Assembly (NCBI GenBank): GCA_004556925.1
Contig: SFFI01000002.1
Coordinates: 62,001-126,000 of the forward strand
Source: Clostridiales bacterium
Lineage (GTDB): Bacteria; Bacillota; Clostridia; Saccharofermentanales; DTU023
Direction of reading: 5' to 3'
DNA: 64,000 nt
Within the stretch, counting starts at the first letter, position 1, and each line of letters begins with the position of its first letter. The notes below the pieces were generated by a model. That model was not told the DNA's origin. It did not search any database and was given only the letters and a program-made list of their open reading frames with translations. Position numbers and translations under genes: made by a program. Positions 35,896-43,846 of the stretch are shown piece after piece.

Positions 35896-36209
35896 TAGTG
35901 TTTGTCCTCCCTTTCCTGGTAACGGCGGTAAAGAAATAGCCCCCAACCTACCATGATGAGCAGGAGAATTTCCACACCCCAAAGCAGGCTGAAGATGTCC
36001 AGCTGGTCTTGCGATAGGAGCAAGTTAAGGCAAAAGACTAAGACCATTAGGAGGCAGGCTAAAATGCATTTACCCCAGGTATGCTGCCAGAAAAAGACCT
36101 TGACTTTATCCAGCCCCGAACGGGAAGCTCCTGTTACAGGCTGATTTTTGGTTTTTGACTGACTTTGCGCTTTGCTTTTACGCTCAACTTGCTTCTTGGC
36201 CATGGCCAC
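35895..36209 (-). CDS. Small two-helix membrane protein, unknown
   Basis: 104 residues. A Lys/Gln/Ser-rich N terminus (~35 residues, cytoplasmic by the positive-inside rule) is followed by two hydrophobic helices (~48-67 and ~74-94) and a charged end RRYQEREDKH. No family recognised. Its stop overlaps the nagB start by one base, so expression is tied to nagB; rqcH is 48 bp upstream. The reading frame is supported by coupling and by the plausible topology only. Confidence 0.6.
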   Translation of the reverse strand: MAMAKKQVERKSKAQSQSKTKNQPVTGASRSGLDKVKVFFWQHTWGKCILACLLMVLVFCLNLLLSQDQLDIFSLLWGVEILLLIMVGWGLFLYRRYQEREDKH

Positions 36210-36257
36210 CTCACTAAAAAAAATTATATCATGTTCCAGGCTGGCAAAGAGAAGCCA

Positions 36258-38141
36258 CTATTCCGGCAGTTTAGCCTCTACATAGGCCGTCTGAAAGTCC
36301 TTGTAAGTTACAAGACCAGGCTTAGCTCCAGGAATGCGACTCACCTGCTTGACCGGACAATAATCTACCTCTAACCTCGCACCGGCATCCGTCTGGTTGC
36401 CAGAAGAAAAGTAGGCCGCAATGGACGCTGCTTCTTCAATAGCGCGGGGCGAGGGGGTCTTGCCTTCAGTACGTAAAACCGTATGGGAACCGGGCATATT
36501 GCGGGCATGAAACCACAGGTCATCTTTACGCGCCTTCTTGAAGGTTAAGCGGTCATTGGCCAAATTATTGCGGCCAACTTGGACGAGAAAGCCCTCGCTG
36601 GTTGTAAACTCGCGTAAAGCCTGTGTACTGCTATTGTCCTTCTGCATTTTTTTAGACTTCGCCTGTTTGCCCTTTCCAGGACCAGCCTTGTACTTGCCCT
36701 TTTTCCCCGGTTTGCCAGGATTCAATATCTGGCCTAAGGGGAGGTCCTCGGGTTCTTTATCAGTCAAAGCTTCCGGCTGTACCTGGCTCTGCAGTTCTTC
36801 CAAAATGGCCTGGCCATCTGCCAAACTATCCATCCGGTCTAAAAGGACTTGTAGATTATCCAGCCACTCTCCTTCTAATTCATCCTGTCTTAAATAGATT
36901 CTGGCCCTACGGGTTTTCTCTTTCGCTTTGCGGTAAAGCTTATAGTAGTGATTGACATTCTGAGCAGGATTTAAGGAAGGATCTAGGGCAATCTCTAACA
37001 CGGGAAGATCGGCTTCATAATAATTCTCTACCCGCACCCTATCTGCCTTGGCCGGTATCTGATAGATCTTGGCTTGCAGAAGGTCTCCATAAAGTTTATA
37101 AGTATCTGCCTTTTCTCCCTCTTGGAGGTCCTGCAAGTGGCTCTGATACCGTCTAGCATGTGTCTTTTGCAGACGCTTAAGTTGGTGGTCTATCTTGTGG
37201 CGGAGCTGGGACAAGTCTTCAGCCTGGCTCTTTTGCCGATAAAAAGCCGCCATCGCCAGGGATAAACTCGGATAGGGTTCCCAGCGCGGATATAATTGTA
37301 AAGGCAGACTGTAAAAATCCTTGGCTTCCCGGTTACTTGCCTGAATAAAATACAGGGCCGGTCTGATTTTACCCTCAGCCAGCTTTTGGAAAAGTTGGGC
37401 GAGCGAAACGCTCAAGCGAAGCCTTTGTTCTGGACTCATATCACGCATCTGTAGATTGTCTGGCAAACCTGCTCTAAAACAAATATCCCGAGCCAACAAG
37501 GGAGAAAAGCCAGCCAATTGGGCCAGCAGATAGCGGTCACAGGTCTGCGTTCCAGCTTCCGTCTGTAAAAAAGGCAGGATCTCCTCCCCCTGGAGGTAGC
37601 GATCTAGCTCTCCCAAAAAGTCAGAAAAAAGTAGCTTGTCCTGGTCAGGGGGAGACAGATAAGGCCGGGCTGGCATGATTTCTCGATAACGGTTGAGCGA
37701 AGAATCGATATGCCGGAAAGCGTCATGAATGATGCCATTTTCTCTTACTAAGACCAGGTTAGAGTGTTTGCCCATAATTTCCGCAACCAGGGTGTGACGC
37801 TCTATATCCCCTATTTCATTGGTCCCTTGAAAAACCAGGTTAAAGATACGTTCGCAGTCCGGACCATCCACCGACCTGAGTTCTGCCCCCAAGAGCCTCT
37901 TTTTTAAGGATTGGATGAAATTAGCTTGATTTTTGAGCCGTGGAGGATTGGTCGCATCAAGATAAATAGCCGCTTGAGCAGGGTTAATAGAAATATGCAA
38001 ACCCAGATTTCTCCCCGGCCGGCGAAATTGCAGGTAAAGGGCAGAATGGGCAGTTTGCCAAACCTGGTTGAGCCGGGCGCCCACTAAGTGATCTGCCAGC
38101 TCTTGTCGTAAAAAGTTTGCAGAAATTCCGTCTAAGGGCAT
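36258..38141 (-). CDS. rqcH: RqcH/NFACT ribosome quality-control factor
   Basis: 627 residues. RqcH binds stalled 50S-peptidyl-tRNA complexes and recruits tRNA-Ala to add C-terminal alanine tails; older names are FbpA or fibronectin-binding protein. N-terminal NFACT-N domain (MPLDGISANFLRQEL to IMGKHSNLVLV), helix-hairpin-helix region, long coiled coil (~300-440), a Lys/Gly-rich stretch and the C-terminal NFACT-R domain (VGRNNLANDRLTFKKARKDDLWFHARNMPGSH). The ATG at 38141 has GAGGAG six bases upstream; a start at 38171 would overlap queH. Confidence 0.94.
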   Translation of the reverse strand: MPLDGISANFLRQELADHLVGARLNQVWQTAHSALYLQFRRPGRNLGLHISINPAQAAIYLDATNPPRLKNQANFIQSLKKRLLGAELRSVDGPDCERIFNLVFQGTNEIGDIERHTLVAEIMGKHSNLVLVRENGIIHDAFRHIDSSLNRYREIMPARPYLSPPDQDKLLFSDFLGELDRYLQGEEILPFLQTEAGTQTCDRYLLAQLAGFSPLLARDICFRAGLPDNLQMRDMSPEQRLRLSVSLAQLFQKLAEGKIRPALYFIQASNREAKDFYSLPLQLYPRWEPYPSLSLAMAAFYRQKSQAEDLSQLRHKIDHQLKRLQKTHARRYQSHLQDLQEGEKADTYKLYGDLLQAKIYQIPAKADRVRVENYYEADLPVLEIALDPSLNPAQNVNHYYKLYRKAKEKTRRARIYLRQDELEGEWLDNLQVLLDRMDSLADGQAILEELQSQVQPEALTDKEPEDLPLGQILNPGKPGKKGKYKAGPGKGKQAKSKKMQKDNSSTQALREFTTSEGFLVQVGRNNLANDRLTFKKARKDDLWFHARNMPGSHTVLRTEGKTPSPRAIEEAASIAAYFSSGNQTDAGARLEVDYCPVKQVSRIPGAKPGLVTYKDFQTAYVEAKLPE

Positions 38142-38155
38142 CGCACGCTCCTCTC

Positions 38156-38782
38156 CTATCCTAGGCGGCAAACCCGGGGCTGGGGTGTGCCTTCTTGAGG
38201 CTCAAAGGACATGAGGGACTTCCCCACCTGACGTTTATACCTAGAATTTTTCAGGGAAAGTAGGCAGCCACAGTACCTTTGCCGGTAAAGACCATCTTCT
38301 CTAGCCAGGCACTGGCCTTCACGAAAATGGTCACGCCAATCTTCTTCCAGAAAAATCCGGTCATATTCCGCTGCCGCCTGGTGGCCGGCCGCAATAATGG
38401 CTTCTCTTTGCTGATAGGGAGAAATCAAAAGCGTGCTTGTAAAATATTTTAGTCCTAGTGCTTGGGCCTTCCGGGCTGTAGCCCGCATCCGGCTTGCATA
38501 GCAAAACAGGCAACGCTGGGGGCTTTCCCCCAGGGCCAGCCAGGAAGCCTGGTCAAAATCCCTATTAACTAAAAGCTCTGCCGGCTCAGACTCAGCAAGC
38601 CGGGCCAAGGACTCATATCGGCGCTGCCACTCCTTCTTCGGGTGGATATTGGGATTATAGTAATACAGTACCGGCTGGACTCCCTCTGCCAGGTAATTCT
38701 TGAGTGGGTACTCCGCGCAGGGACCACAGCAAGCATGCAGCAATAAACCTTGTGCTTTGAGATCGTTTAAATTCATTTCCAT
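38156..38782 (-). CDS. queH: Epoxyqueuosine reductase QueH
   Basis: 208 residues of the DUF208 family, which replaces QueG for the last step of queuosine synthesis in tRNA. Cysteine motifs LLLHACCGPC near the N terminus, CLFCYASRM in the middle and YCGCLLS near the end provide the iron-sulfur and zinc ligands. YYYNPNIHPKKEWQRRYESL is the family hallmark. It sits in the ruv operon; no other queuosine genes are visible here. Confidence 0.92.
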   Translation of the reverse strand: MEMNLNDLKAQGLLLHACCGPCAEYPLKNYLAEGVQPVLYYYNPNIHPKKEWQRRYESLARLAESEPAELLVNRDFDQASWLALGESPQRCLFCYASRMRATARKAQALGLKYFTSTLLISPYQQREAIIAAGHQAAAEYDRIFLEEDWRDHFREGQCLAREDGLYRQRYCGCLLSLKNSRYKRQVGKSLMSFEPQEGTPQPRVCRLG

Positions 38783-38806
38783 AGTAAAGTGCCTGTTTCC
38801 TACCGC

Positions 38807-39943
38807 TTAAGCCTCCGGGCCGAGATCAAAGCTCAATTGCGCATCTGGAGTTTTAGGCAAATCAGATACACCAGCGTCCCCAGCCCGATCGGGATAGGAC
38901 AAACCCAAATGCTCATAAGCTAAGCGGGTTAGCACACGGCCACGCGGGGTTTTGGAAATAAAGCCTAACTGCATCAGATAAGGCTCATAGACGTCCTCAA
39001 TCGTTCCTGCATCCTCACCGGTCCCCGCGGCTAACGTGTCAAGCCCCACAGGGCCACCATCAAACATTTGTGCCATGTTTTGCATCAGATTAACATCCGT
39101 GGCATCTAGGCCTAAGGCGTCAATCTCCAAGGCCTGTAGCCCCTTTGTAACGACCTCACGGTCAATTGCTTCTTTACCCATCACCTGTGCGAAATCCCGC
39201 AAGCGGCGTAAAATGCGGATAGCGACACGAGGCGTGCCGCGACAGCGACCTGAGACCATTTGCAAGGCTTCCTCTGTTATGCCCATATTTAAGATTTCCG
39301 CATTGCGGGCAATAATTTGGGCGATTTCCTGCGGACTATACAGCTCTAGACGTAGGATCATCCCGAAGCGGTCACGTAAGGGGGAAGTCAATAGTCCGGC
39401 CCGGGTCGTCGCGCCAATCAAGGTAAAATGGGGCAGATCTAGCCTGATCGACCGGGCAGAAGGCCCCTTGCCCAACATAATGTCCAGCGCATAGTCTTCC
39501 ATGGCAGGATACAGGATCTCTTCCACCTGCCGGTTAAGGCGGTGAATTTCATCAATAAAAAGAACATCTCGTTCTTGTAGATTTGTAAGTATCGCAGCCA
39601 AGTCACCCTGACGTTCAATCGCCGGTCCAGAAGTAATCTTCATCTGGACACCCAATTCTGCCGCGATAATGGAGGCCAAGGTCGTTTTACCGAGTCCCGG
39701 AGGGCCATAGAGCAAGACATGATCTAGGGCATCCCCGCGTTCCATAGCAGCTTGAATATAAACCGCTAAATTGGACTTAATCTTGTCCTGGCCAAAATAT
39801 TCCTCCCAGCTAGCAGGCCGCATACTGCTATCTTCACGGTCTGAGGAGATTCTCTCCCGGGAAATAAAGCGGTCATCTTCATAGGATTCATAGGCATCCT
39901 CTGGATTATAGATACTGTAAAAACCGTCTTGTGTCATAGCCAA
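38807..39943 (-). CDS. ruvB: Holliday-junction branch-migration ATPase RuvB
   Basis: 378 residues with Walker A GPPGLGKTT, Walker B LFIDEIHRL, sensor GATTRAGLL and the C-terminal winged-helix domain (GFISKTPRGRVLT). RuvB drives branch migration in complex with RuvA. It has about 40 acidic residues before the usual start of the family domain (RPASWEEYFGQ) and a C-terminal tail, so it is longer than the typical ~335-345. Gap to ruvA is 13 bp. Confidence 0.97.
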   Translation of the reverse strand: MAMTQDGFYSIYNPEDAYESYEDDRFISRERISSDREDSSMRPASWEEYFGQDKIKSNLAVYIQAAMERGDALDHVLLYGPPGLGKTTLASIIAAELGVQMKITSGPAIERQGDLAAILTNLQERDVLFIDEIHRLNRQVEEILYPAMEDYALDIMLGKGPSARSIRLDLPHFTLIGATTRAGLLTSPLRDRFGMILRLELYSPQEIAQIIARNAEILNMGITEEALQMVSGRCRGTPRVAIRILRRLRDFAQVMGKEAIDREVVTKGLQALEIDALGLDATDVNLMQNMAQMFDGGPVGLDTLAAGTGEDAGTIEDVYEPYLMQLGFISKTPRGRVLTRLAYEHLGLSYPDRAGDAGVSDLPKTPDAQLSFDLGPEA

Positions 39944-39956
39944 ATTCTTGATTTCC

Positions 39957-40583
39957 TTATACCTGGGCCATGTGCTTGAGGGCCAAACGAATTAACGCAT
40001 TGAGAGTCGGGCTTTCGCCGGCTTCTTGTAAAGCCAGGCCTATCGCTCGGTTCGCCTCCTTCTGGCTATAGCCCAACACTTGTAGGGCTGCCAAGGCTTC
40101 AGCCGTCAAGCCGGATGCCTCAGGGCTACTTCCTTGCTGCAAGGCTTGAGCCAGGCCTTCGTCACTCGCCCAGCTTTGGTCCTTACTGATTTTATCCTTG
40201 AGCTCCAAAACCATACGCTGGGCGGTTTTTTTGCCCACCCCCTTGATCTGGGTGAGTCTGGACACATCATCATTTAAAATAGCCAGGGCAAATTCCGCTG
40301 GACTAATGGAGGCCACAATCGTACCCCCCAGCTTTGCCCCGATACCTGAAACTGTAATTAAAAGCTCAAATAGTTGCTTCTCTTCCGCAAGCGGAAAAGC
40401 ATAAAGGCTGAGGTCATCCTCTCTTACATAGAGATAGGTGTAAATCCTCGCGTCTTCCCCCAAGCCGGGCATCCGCGAAGCATACAAGGGGTCATAATTC
40501 AAGCGATAACCCAAACCCTGATTAACCAGGATGAGATGGTCGGTATTCTTTTCTACTACTTTTCCTTCAATAAAGGCAATCAT
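39957..40583 (-). CDS. ruvA: Holliday-junction binding protein RuvA
   Basis: 208 residues. N-terminal OB fold (MIAFIEGKVVEKNTDHLILVNQGLGYRL), tandem helix-hairpin-helix motifs (VSGIGAKLGGTIVASI and IKGVGKKTAQRMVLELKDK), a flexible linker and C-terminal domain III that contacts RuvB (EALAALQVLGYSQKEANRAI). Part of ruvC-ruvA-ruvB. Confidence 0.97.
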   Translation of the reverse strand: MIAFIEGKVVEKNTDHLILVNQGLGYRLNYDPLYASRMPGLGEDARIYTYLYVREDDLSLYAFPLAEEKQLFELLITVSGIGAKLGGTIVASISPAEFALAILNDDVSRLTQIKGVGKKTAQRMVLELKDKISKDQSWASDEGLAQALQQGSSPEASGLTAEALAALQVLGYSQKEANRAIGLALQEAGESPTLNALIRLALKHMAQV

Positions 40584-40613
40584 ATTTATTTCCTTAATGT
40601 GTGTGGGCCTGAA

Positions 40614-41153
40614 TCATTGGTAGCCGCCCACCGCCAAAGCTTCCTTCCGATTACCAGAGTGGCCATGGCAAATGGCAATGGCTATGGCATCTGCCACATC
40701 ATCGGGTTTGGGTACAGCCTTGAGGCCTAATATGGCCTTAACCATAGCCTGCACTTGCTCCTTGGCTGCATTGCCATAGCCGGTAACGGCTAGTTTGACC
40801 TGCATCGGTGTGTATTCGTAAATGTCCAGGCCCTGCCGTGCGGCAGCCGCCACGGCCACGCCCCTAGCCTGTGCTGTGCCAATAGCTGTCGTGATATTCC
40901 TATAGAAAAAAAGCTCTTCTATCGCCATCACCTCCGGGGTAAACTGGTCACACAGACTTGAGATGGCGCGGTCAATCGTAAGCAGTCGTTGAGGGAAAGG
41001 CGTCTGGGCAGACGTTTCTATCAGGCCATAGTCTACAACCCGAAAGCTATCGTGGACACAATCCAAAATAGCATAACCCGTACGGGCATAGCCAGGGTCA
41101 ATCCCTAGAATGCGGAAACCCGGTCTTGGTGCTACTGTATCAACTTCAGACAT
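40614..41153 (-). CDS. ruvC: Crossover junction endodeoxyribonuclease RuvC
   Basis: 179 residues. Resolves Holliday junctions. Catalytic acidic set visible in GIDPGYARTGYAIL (Asp), AIEELFFYRN (Glu) and PDDVADAIAIAICH (Asp pair). Start lies 8 bp after malQ and the stop 30 bp before ruvA. Confidence 0.96.
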   Translation of the reverse strand: MSEVDTVAPRPGFRILGIDPGYARTGYAILDCVHDSFRVVDYGLIETSAQTPFPQRLLTIDRAISSLCDQFTPEVMAIEELFFYRNITTAIGTAQARGVAVAAAARQGLDIYEYTPMQVKLAVTGYGNAAKEQVQAMVKAILGLKAVPKPDDVADAIAIAICHGHSGNRKEALAVGGYQ

Positions 41154-41161
41154 CCTGAATC

Positions 41162-42688
41162 TTACTCTGCAGCCTCATCTCTTTGTGTCGCAATAATAAT
41201 TTCTTCCAGCCAGGCATAGTCAAGGGAATTCATTTCTTCTTGGCTAAAACGAATGGTCCAGTTGTGTTCACTCACGGAGCCTGGAAGGTTAATGCGATAA
41301 TCCGTTCCCAAGCCCAAAAGGTCCTGAACCGGAATAATCACCTCATTAGCAATACTTTGGAAAAGCGTGAGAATAGCTCTGCGACAAAGCAGATTGGCAG
41401 AGCCCTCCTGGCCAGGCTCTCGAGCATTTTCGGGAATCCCCAGATAGGTACAAACAAAATGCCAGTGTTCAGGGGAAAGTGACCTTGCCCAACCCAAAAG
41501 GGTGTCATTGTCATGGGTTCCAGTAAAGGCCACACAGTTGCGGACATAGGAGTGCGGACGGTCTACCGAATCCTTATCCTCCGGGTTAAAAGCAAATTGT
41601 AAGACCTTCATGCCAGGCAGGCCGGATGCCTGCAAAAACTCTGTGACCCCCTCGGTCACCACCCCTAAGTCCTCCGCAATAATCGAGTGGGGCGGGAAAT
41701 TCTTCAGCAAAGGGCCGAAGAGGTCCATGGCTGGCCCCTGCTCCCAACTACCTTCAACTGCCGTTGGCTCATCCGCCGGGACGGCCCAGTAGGACTCGAA
41801 GCCCCGGAAGTGGTCGATACGTAACTTATCACAGAAGTCTAAGGTTTTGGCTATGCGGTGACGCCAATAATCATAGTCTTGCTCTGCCAACTTTTCCCAA
41901 TTGTAGAGGGGGTTCCCCCACAGTTGTCCCGTCTTGGAGAAATAGTCCGGCGGAACACCTGCAACCCGGGTTAGGTGGCCATCCTCGTCTGTTTCAAAAA
42001 TAGATCGTTTGCCCCACAGGTCGGCAGAATCTGCCGCAGGATAAATTGGGATATCCCCAATGATACGAACCTCACAGGCATTTATCTTCTTGCGAACTTC
42101 CGCCCACTGCCTATGAAACTCATACTGTTCATAACAGTAATACCGGTAATCTTCTTGATGCTGGTCGATAAATTCCTGTACGGCGAAGCTATTCTTCTGC
42201 TCTAGAGACTTGTCTGGCCATTCCCACCAAGGTAGGTTGTTAAAGTGTTTACGGATCGTCATGAAACTAGCGTAGTCTTGCAGCCAGTAAGTTTCTTCTT
42301 CTACAAACTCCTCCATAGCCTGCTCATCTTTGGTTTTTAGCCGACTAAGGGCCAGGCGCAAAGCCTGTTCTTGCTGTTCAAAAAAGCCCGCATAGTTTAT
42401 CTGCCGCTTATGCTCAGTAAATAGGGCCTGGAGTTCCTCTTGTTGCAGTAATCCCCGTCGTCTTAAATCACGAGGATCAATAAAGCCCGGATTACCCGCA
42501 AAGCTAGAAGTCGCAGCATAAGGAGAATAAGCGGCTCCCGGAGGATTAAGCGGTAGGATCAGCCACTCCTTAATGTGGGCCTTTTGCAAGGCCTGAGCCA
42601 GTTCGACCGCTTCATCGCCAAAAACGCCCGCAGCGAAGGGACCAGGTAAAGAAAATATGGGTAATAAAATGCCAGCCGTACGCTTCAT
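41162..42688 (-). CDS. malQ: 4-alpha-glucanotransferase (amylomaltase)
   Basis: 508 residues, GH77. Transfers alpha-1,4-glucan chains in glycogen or maltodextrin use. N-terminal RTAGILLPIFSLPGPFAAGVFG, nucleophile region RIDHFRGFESYWAVPA, acid/base IIAEDLGVVT and FTGTHDNDTLLGW are all intact, as is the C-terminal RINLPGSVSEHNWTIR. It stands alone among housekeeping genes; no glycogen or maltose operon is nearby. Start follows GGAGGAGG. Confidence 0.96.
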   Translation of the reverse strand: MKRTAGILLPIFSLPGPFAAGVFGDEAVELAQALQKAHIKEWLILPLNPPGAAYSPYAATSSFAGNPGFIDPRDLRRRGLLQQEELQALFTEHKRQINYAGFFEQQEQALRLALSRLKTKDEQAMEEFVEEETYWLQDYASFMTIRKHFNNLPWWEWPDKSLEQKNSFAVQEFIDQHQEDYRYYCYEQYEFHRQWAEVRKKINACEVRIIGDIPIYPAADSADLWGKRSIFETDEDGHLTRVAGVPPDYFSKTGQLWGNPLYNWEKLAEQDYDYWRHRIAKTLDFCDKLRIDHFRGFESYWAVPADEPTAVEGSWEQGPAMDLFGPLLKNFPPHSIIAEDLGVVTEGVTEFLQASGLPGMKVLQFAFNPEDKDSVDRPHSYVRNCVAFTGTHDNDTLLGWARSLSPEHWHFVCTYLGIPENAREPGQEGSANLLCRRAILTLFQSIANEVIIPVQDLLGLGTDYRINLPGSVSEHNWTIRFSQEEMNSLDYAWLEEIIIATQRDEAAE

Positions 42689-42736
42689 AGCGGGCCTCCT
42701 CCCGGAAACGATTTAACTTATTTTAACATAGCCCGT

Positions 42737-43183
42737 TTAGAGCTGGTTCGTATCCAGCCAAATCGTAAAAGGCCCGTGGTTAACCAGGTTGACATCCATA
42801 GAGGCCCCAAACTCCCCACACACATAATGGGGGTATTCAATGCTCACCAAGGTCTTAAAATACTCATATAAAGCCTCGCCTTGGACAGGATCTGCCGCTT
42901 CTATGAAAGAAGGTCTATTTCCTCTCTTGCAGTTAGCAAACAATGTGAACTGAGAAACCAGAAGAATATTCCCCCCCACCTGGCCCAGCGAAAGATTGGT
43001 CTTTCCCTGGTCATCGGGGAAGATGCGCAGATTAGAAATTTTCCGCCACAGCTTGTCAGCCTCCTCCTGGCTATCCTGGCTCCCCACCCCCAAAAGCACA
43101 ACGAAGCCTTGGCCAATACCTTTGGGCTCCCCGCCGTTAATCGACACAGAAGCCTGCGAAACTCTTTGTACTAAAGCACGCAT
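42737..43183 (-). CDS. dtd: D-aminoacyl-tRNA deacylase
   Basis: 148 residues. Removes D-amino acids (and Gly) mischarged onto tRNA. It has the family's two active-site motifs in recognisable form: SQFTLFANCKRGNRPSF and the cis-proline motif NHGPFT. A ribosome site AAGGAG precedes the ATG. Followed by malQ after 48 bp. Confidence 0.95.
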   Translation of the reverse strand: MRALVQRVSQASVSINGGEPKGIGQGFVVLLGVGSQDSQEEADKLWRKISNLRIFPDDQGKTNLSLGQVGGNILLVSQFTLFANCKRGNRPSFIEAADPVQGEALYEYFKTLVSIEYPHYVCGEFGASMDVNLVNHGPFTIWLDTNQL

Positions 43184-43249
43184 GACTAACTCCTTACCCT
43201 ATCTATATACCCATACTTCAAGTTTAGTATTTATCTCTTGAATTGTTGA

Positions 43250-43483
43250 CTAATAACGCTGAAAGAAGGCTGACACCACCCGCCTGGCCTCATCTGCCTG
43301 TTCTTCCGGGACAAAGACGGTATAGTCCTCCAGAACATTGCCTGCATTCAAGGTAAATCCTCGTCCCTGTGTTGAGAGGACCTGAGCCTGGATTCCGTTA
43401 TCCATCAAGAGGGGTTTCAAGAGGTCAGCCTCCAGGTCTTTACCAACAAAGATGGCTTCCCAGCCTGGGATTTTTTCGCTCAT
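43250..43483 (-). CDS. DUF2007-type small protein
   Basis: 77 residues matching the short ferredoxin-like DUF2007 fold: a domain reading WEAIFVGKDLEADLLKPLLMDNGIQAQV, then a loop and VFVPEEQADEARRVV. The family is called putative signal transducing protein but has no assigned biochemical role. Start is preceded by AAAGGAAGG. Likely the first gene of the dtd-malQ-ruv transcript. Confidence 0.8.
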   Translation of the reverse strand: MSEKIPGWEAIFVGKDLEADLLKPLLMDNGIQAQVLSTQGRGFTLNAGNVLEDYTVFVPEEQADEARRVVSAFFQRY

Positions 43484-43520
43484 AAGGACCTTCCTTTCTC
43501 TATGCGAAGTCAGTGCCTAT

Positions 43521-43550
43521 AAAAAAGCTCCCAGTCAGTTGACTAGGAGC
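43521..43550 (-). terminator. Terminator of tRNA-Ala
   Basis: On the minus strand the stem GCTCCTAGT/ACTGGGAGC with one T-G pair and a short loop is followed by TTTTTT, right after the tRNA. Confidence 0.88.
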
Positions 43551-43554
43551 CTAT

Positions 43555-43630
43555 TGGTGGAGAATAGGGGAATCGAACCCCTGGCCTCTTGAATGCCATT
43601 CAAGCGCTCTCCCATCTGAGCTAATTCCCC
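43555..43630 (-). tRNA. tRNA-Ala (anticodon GGC)
   Basis: Acceptor GGGGAAT/ATTCTCC (one G-T pair), D-arm AGCTCAGATGGGAGAGC, anticodon stem-loop CTTGAATGGCATTCAAG with anticodon GGC (reads GCC and GCU), T-arm CAGGGGTTCGATTCCCCT, discriminator A and an encoded CCA. An A-C-type weak acceptor pair typical of tRNA-Ala could not be judged. Confidence 0.95.
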
Positions 43631-43683
43631 ACATCCTTCTGCGTAGTTTATAGCTTAAGCAAAAATCCGCGAGAACATTAGCT

Positions 43684-43711
43684 ATTGTATCAGGGCGGGA
43701 GATATTGTCAA
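43684..43711 (-). promoter_or_regulatory. Promoter of tRNA-Ala
   Basis: On the minus strand consensus TTGACA (43706-43711) and TACAAT (43684-43689) are separated by 16 bp. The stretch between here and the next gene (43712-43846) is AT-rich; only a small ATGCCA/TGGCAT hairpin, a possible weak terminator for the gene to its right, was seen. Confidence 0.7.
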
Positions 43712-43846
43712 GACCTAAAAATATTTGTCGGACGAATAAACAATTACATTATTACGATTTTTAAGTATTGCATTTATGAAAAGTAGGTATTAAATCCTTG
43801 ATTTTCATAAAGACCTCGCCTGAAATGCCACATCTGGCATCTTTGC

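Noticed and set aside
39036..39494. 152-residue plus-strand open frame inside ruvB
   Set aside because: Antisense to conserved AAA+ motifs of RuvB; no independent support.
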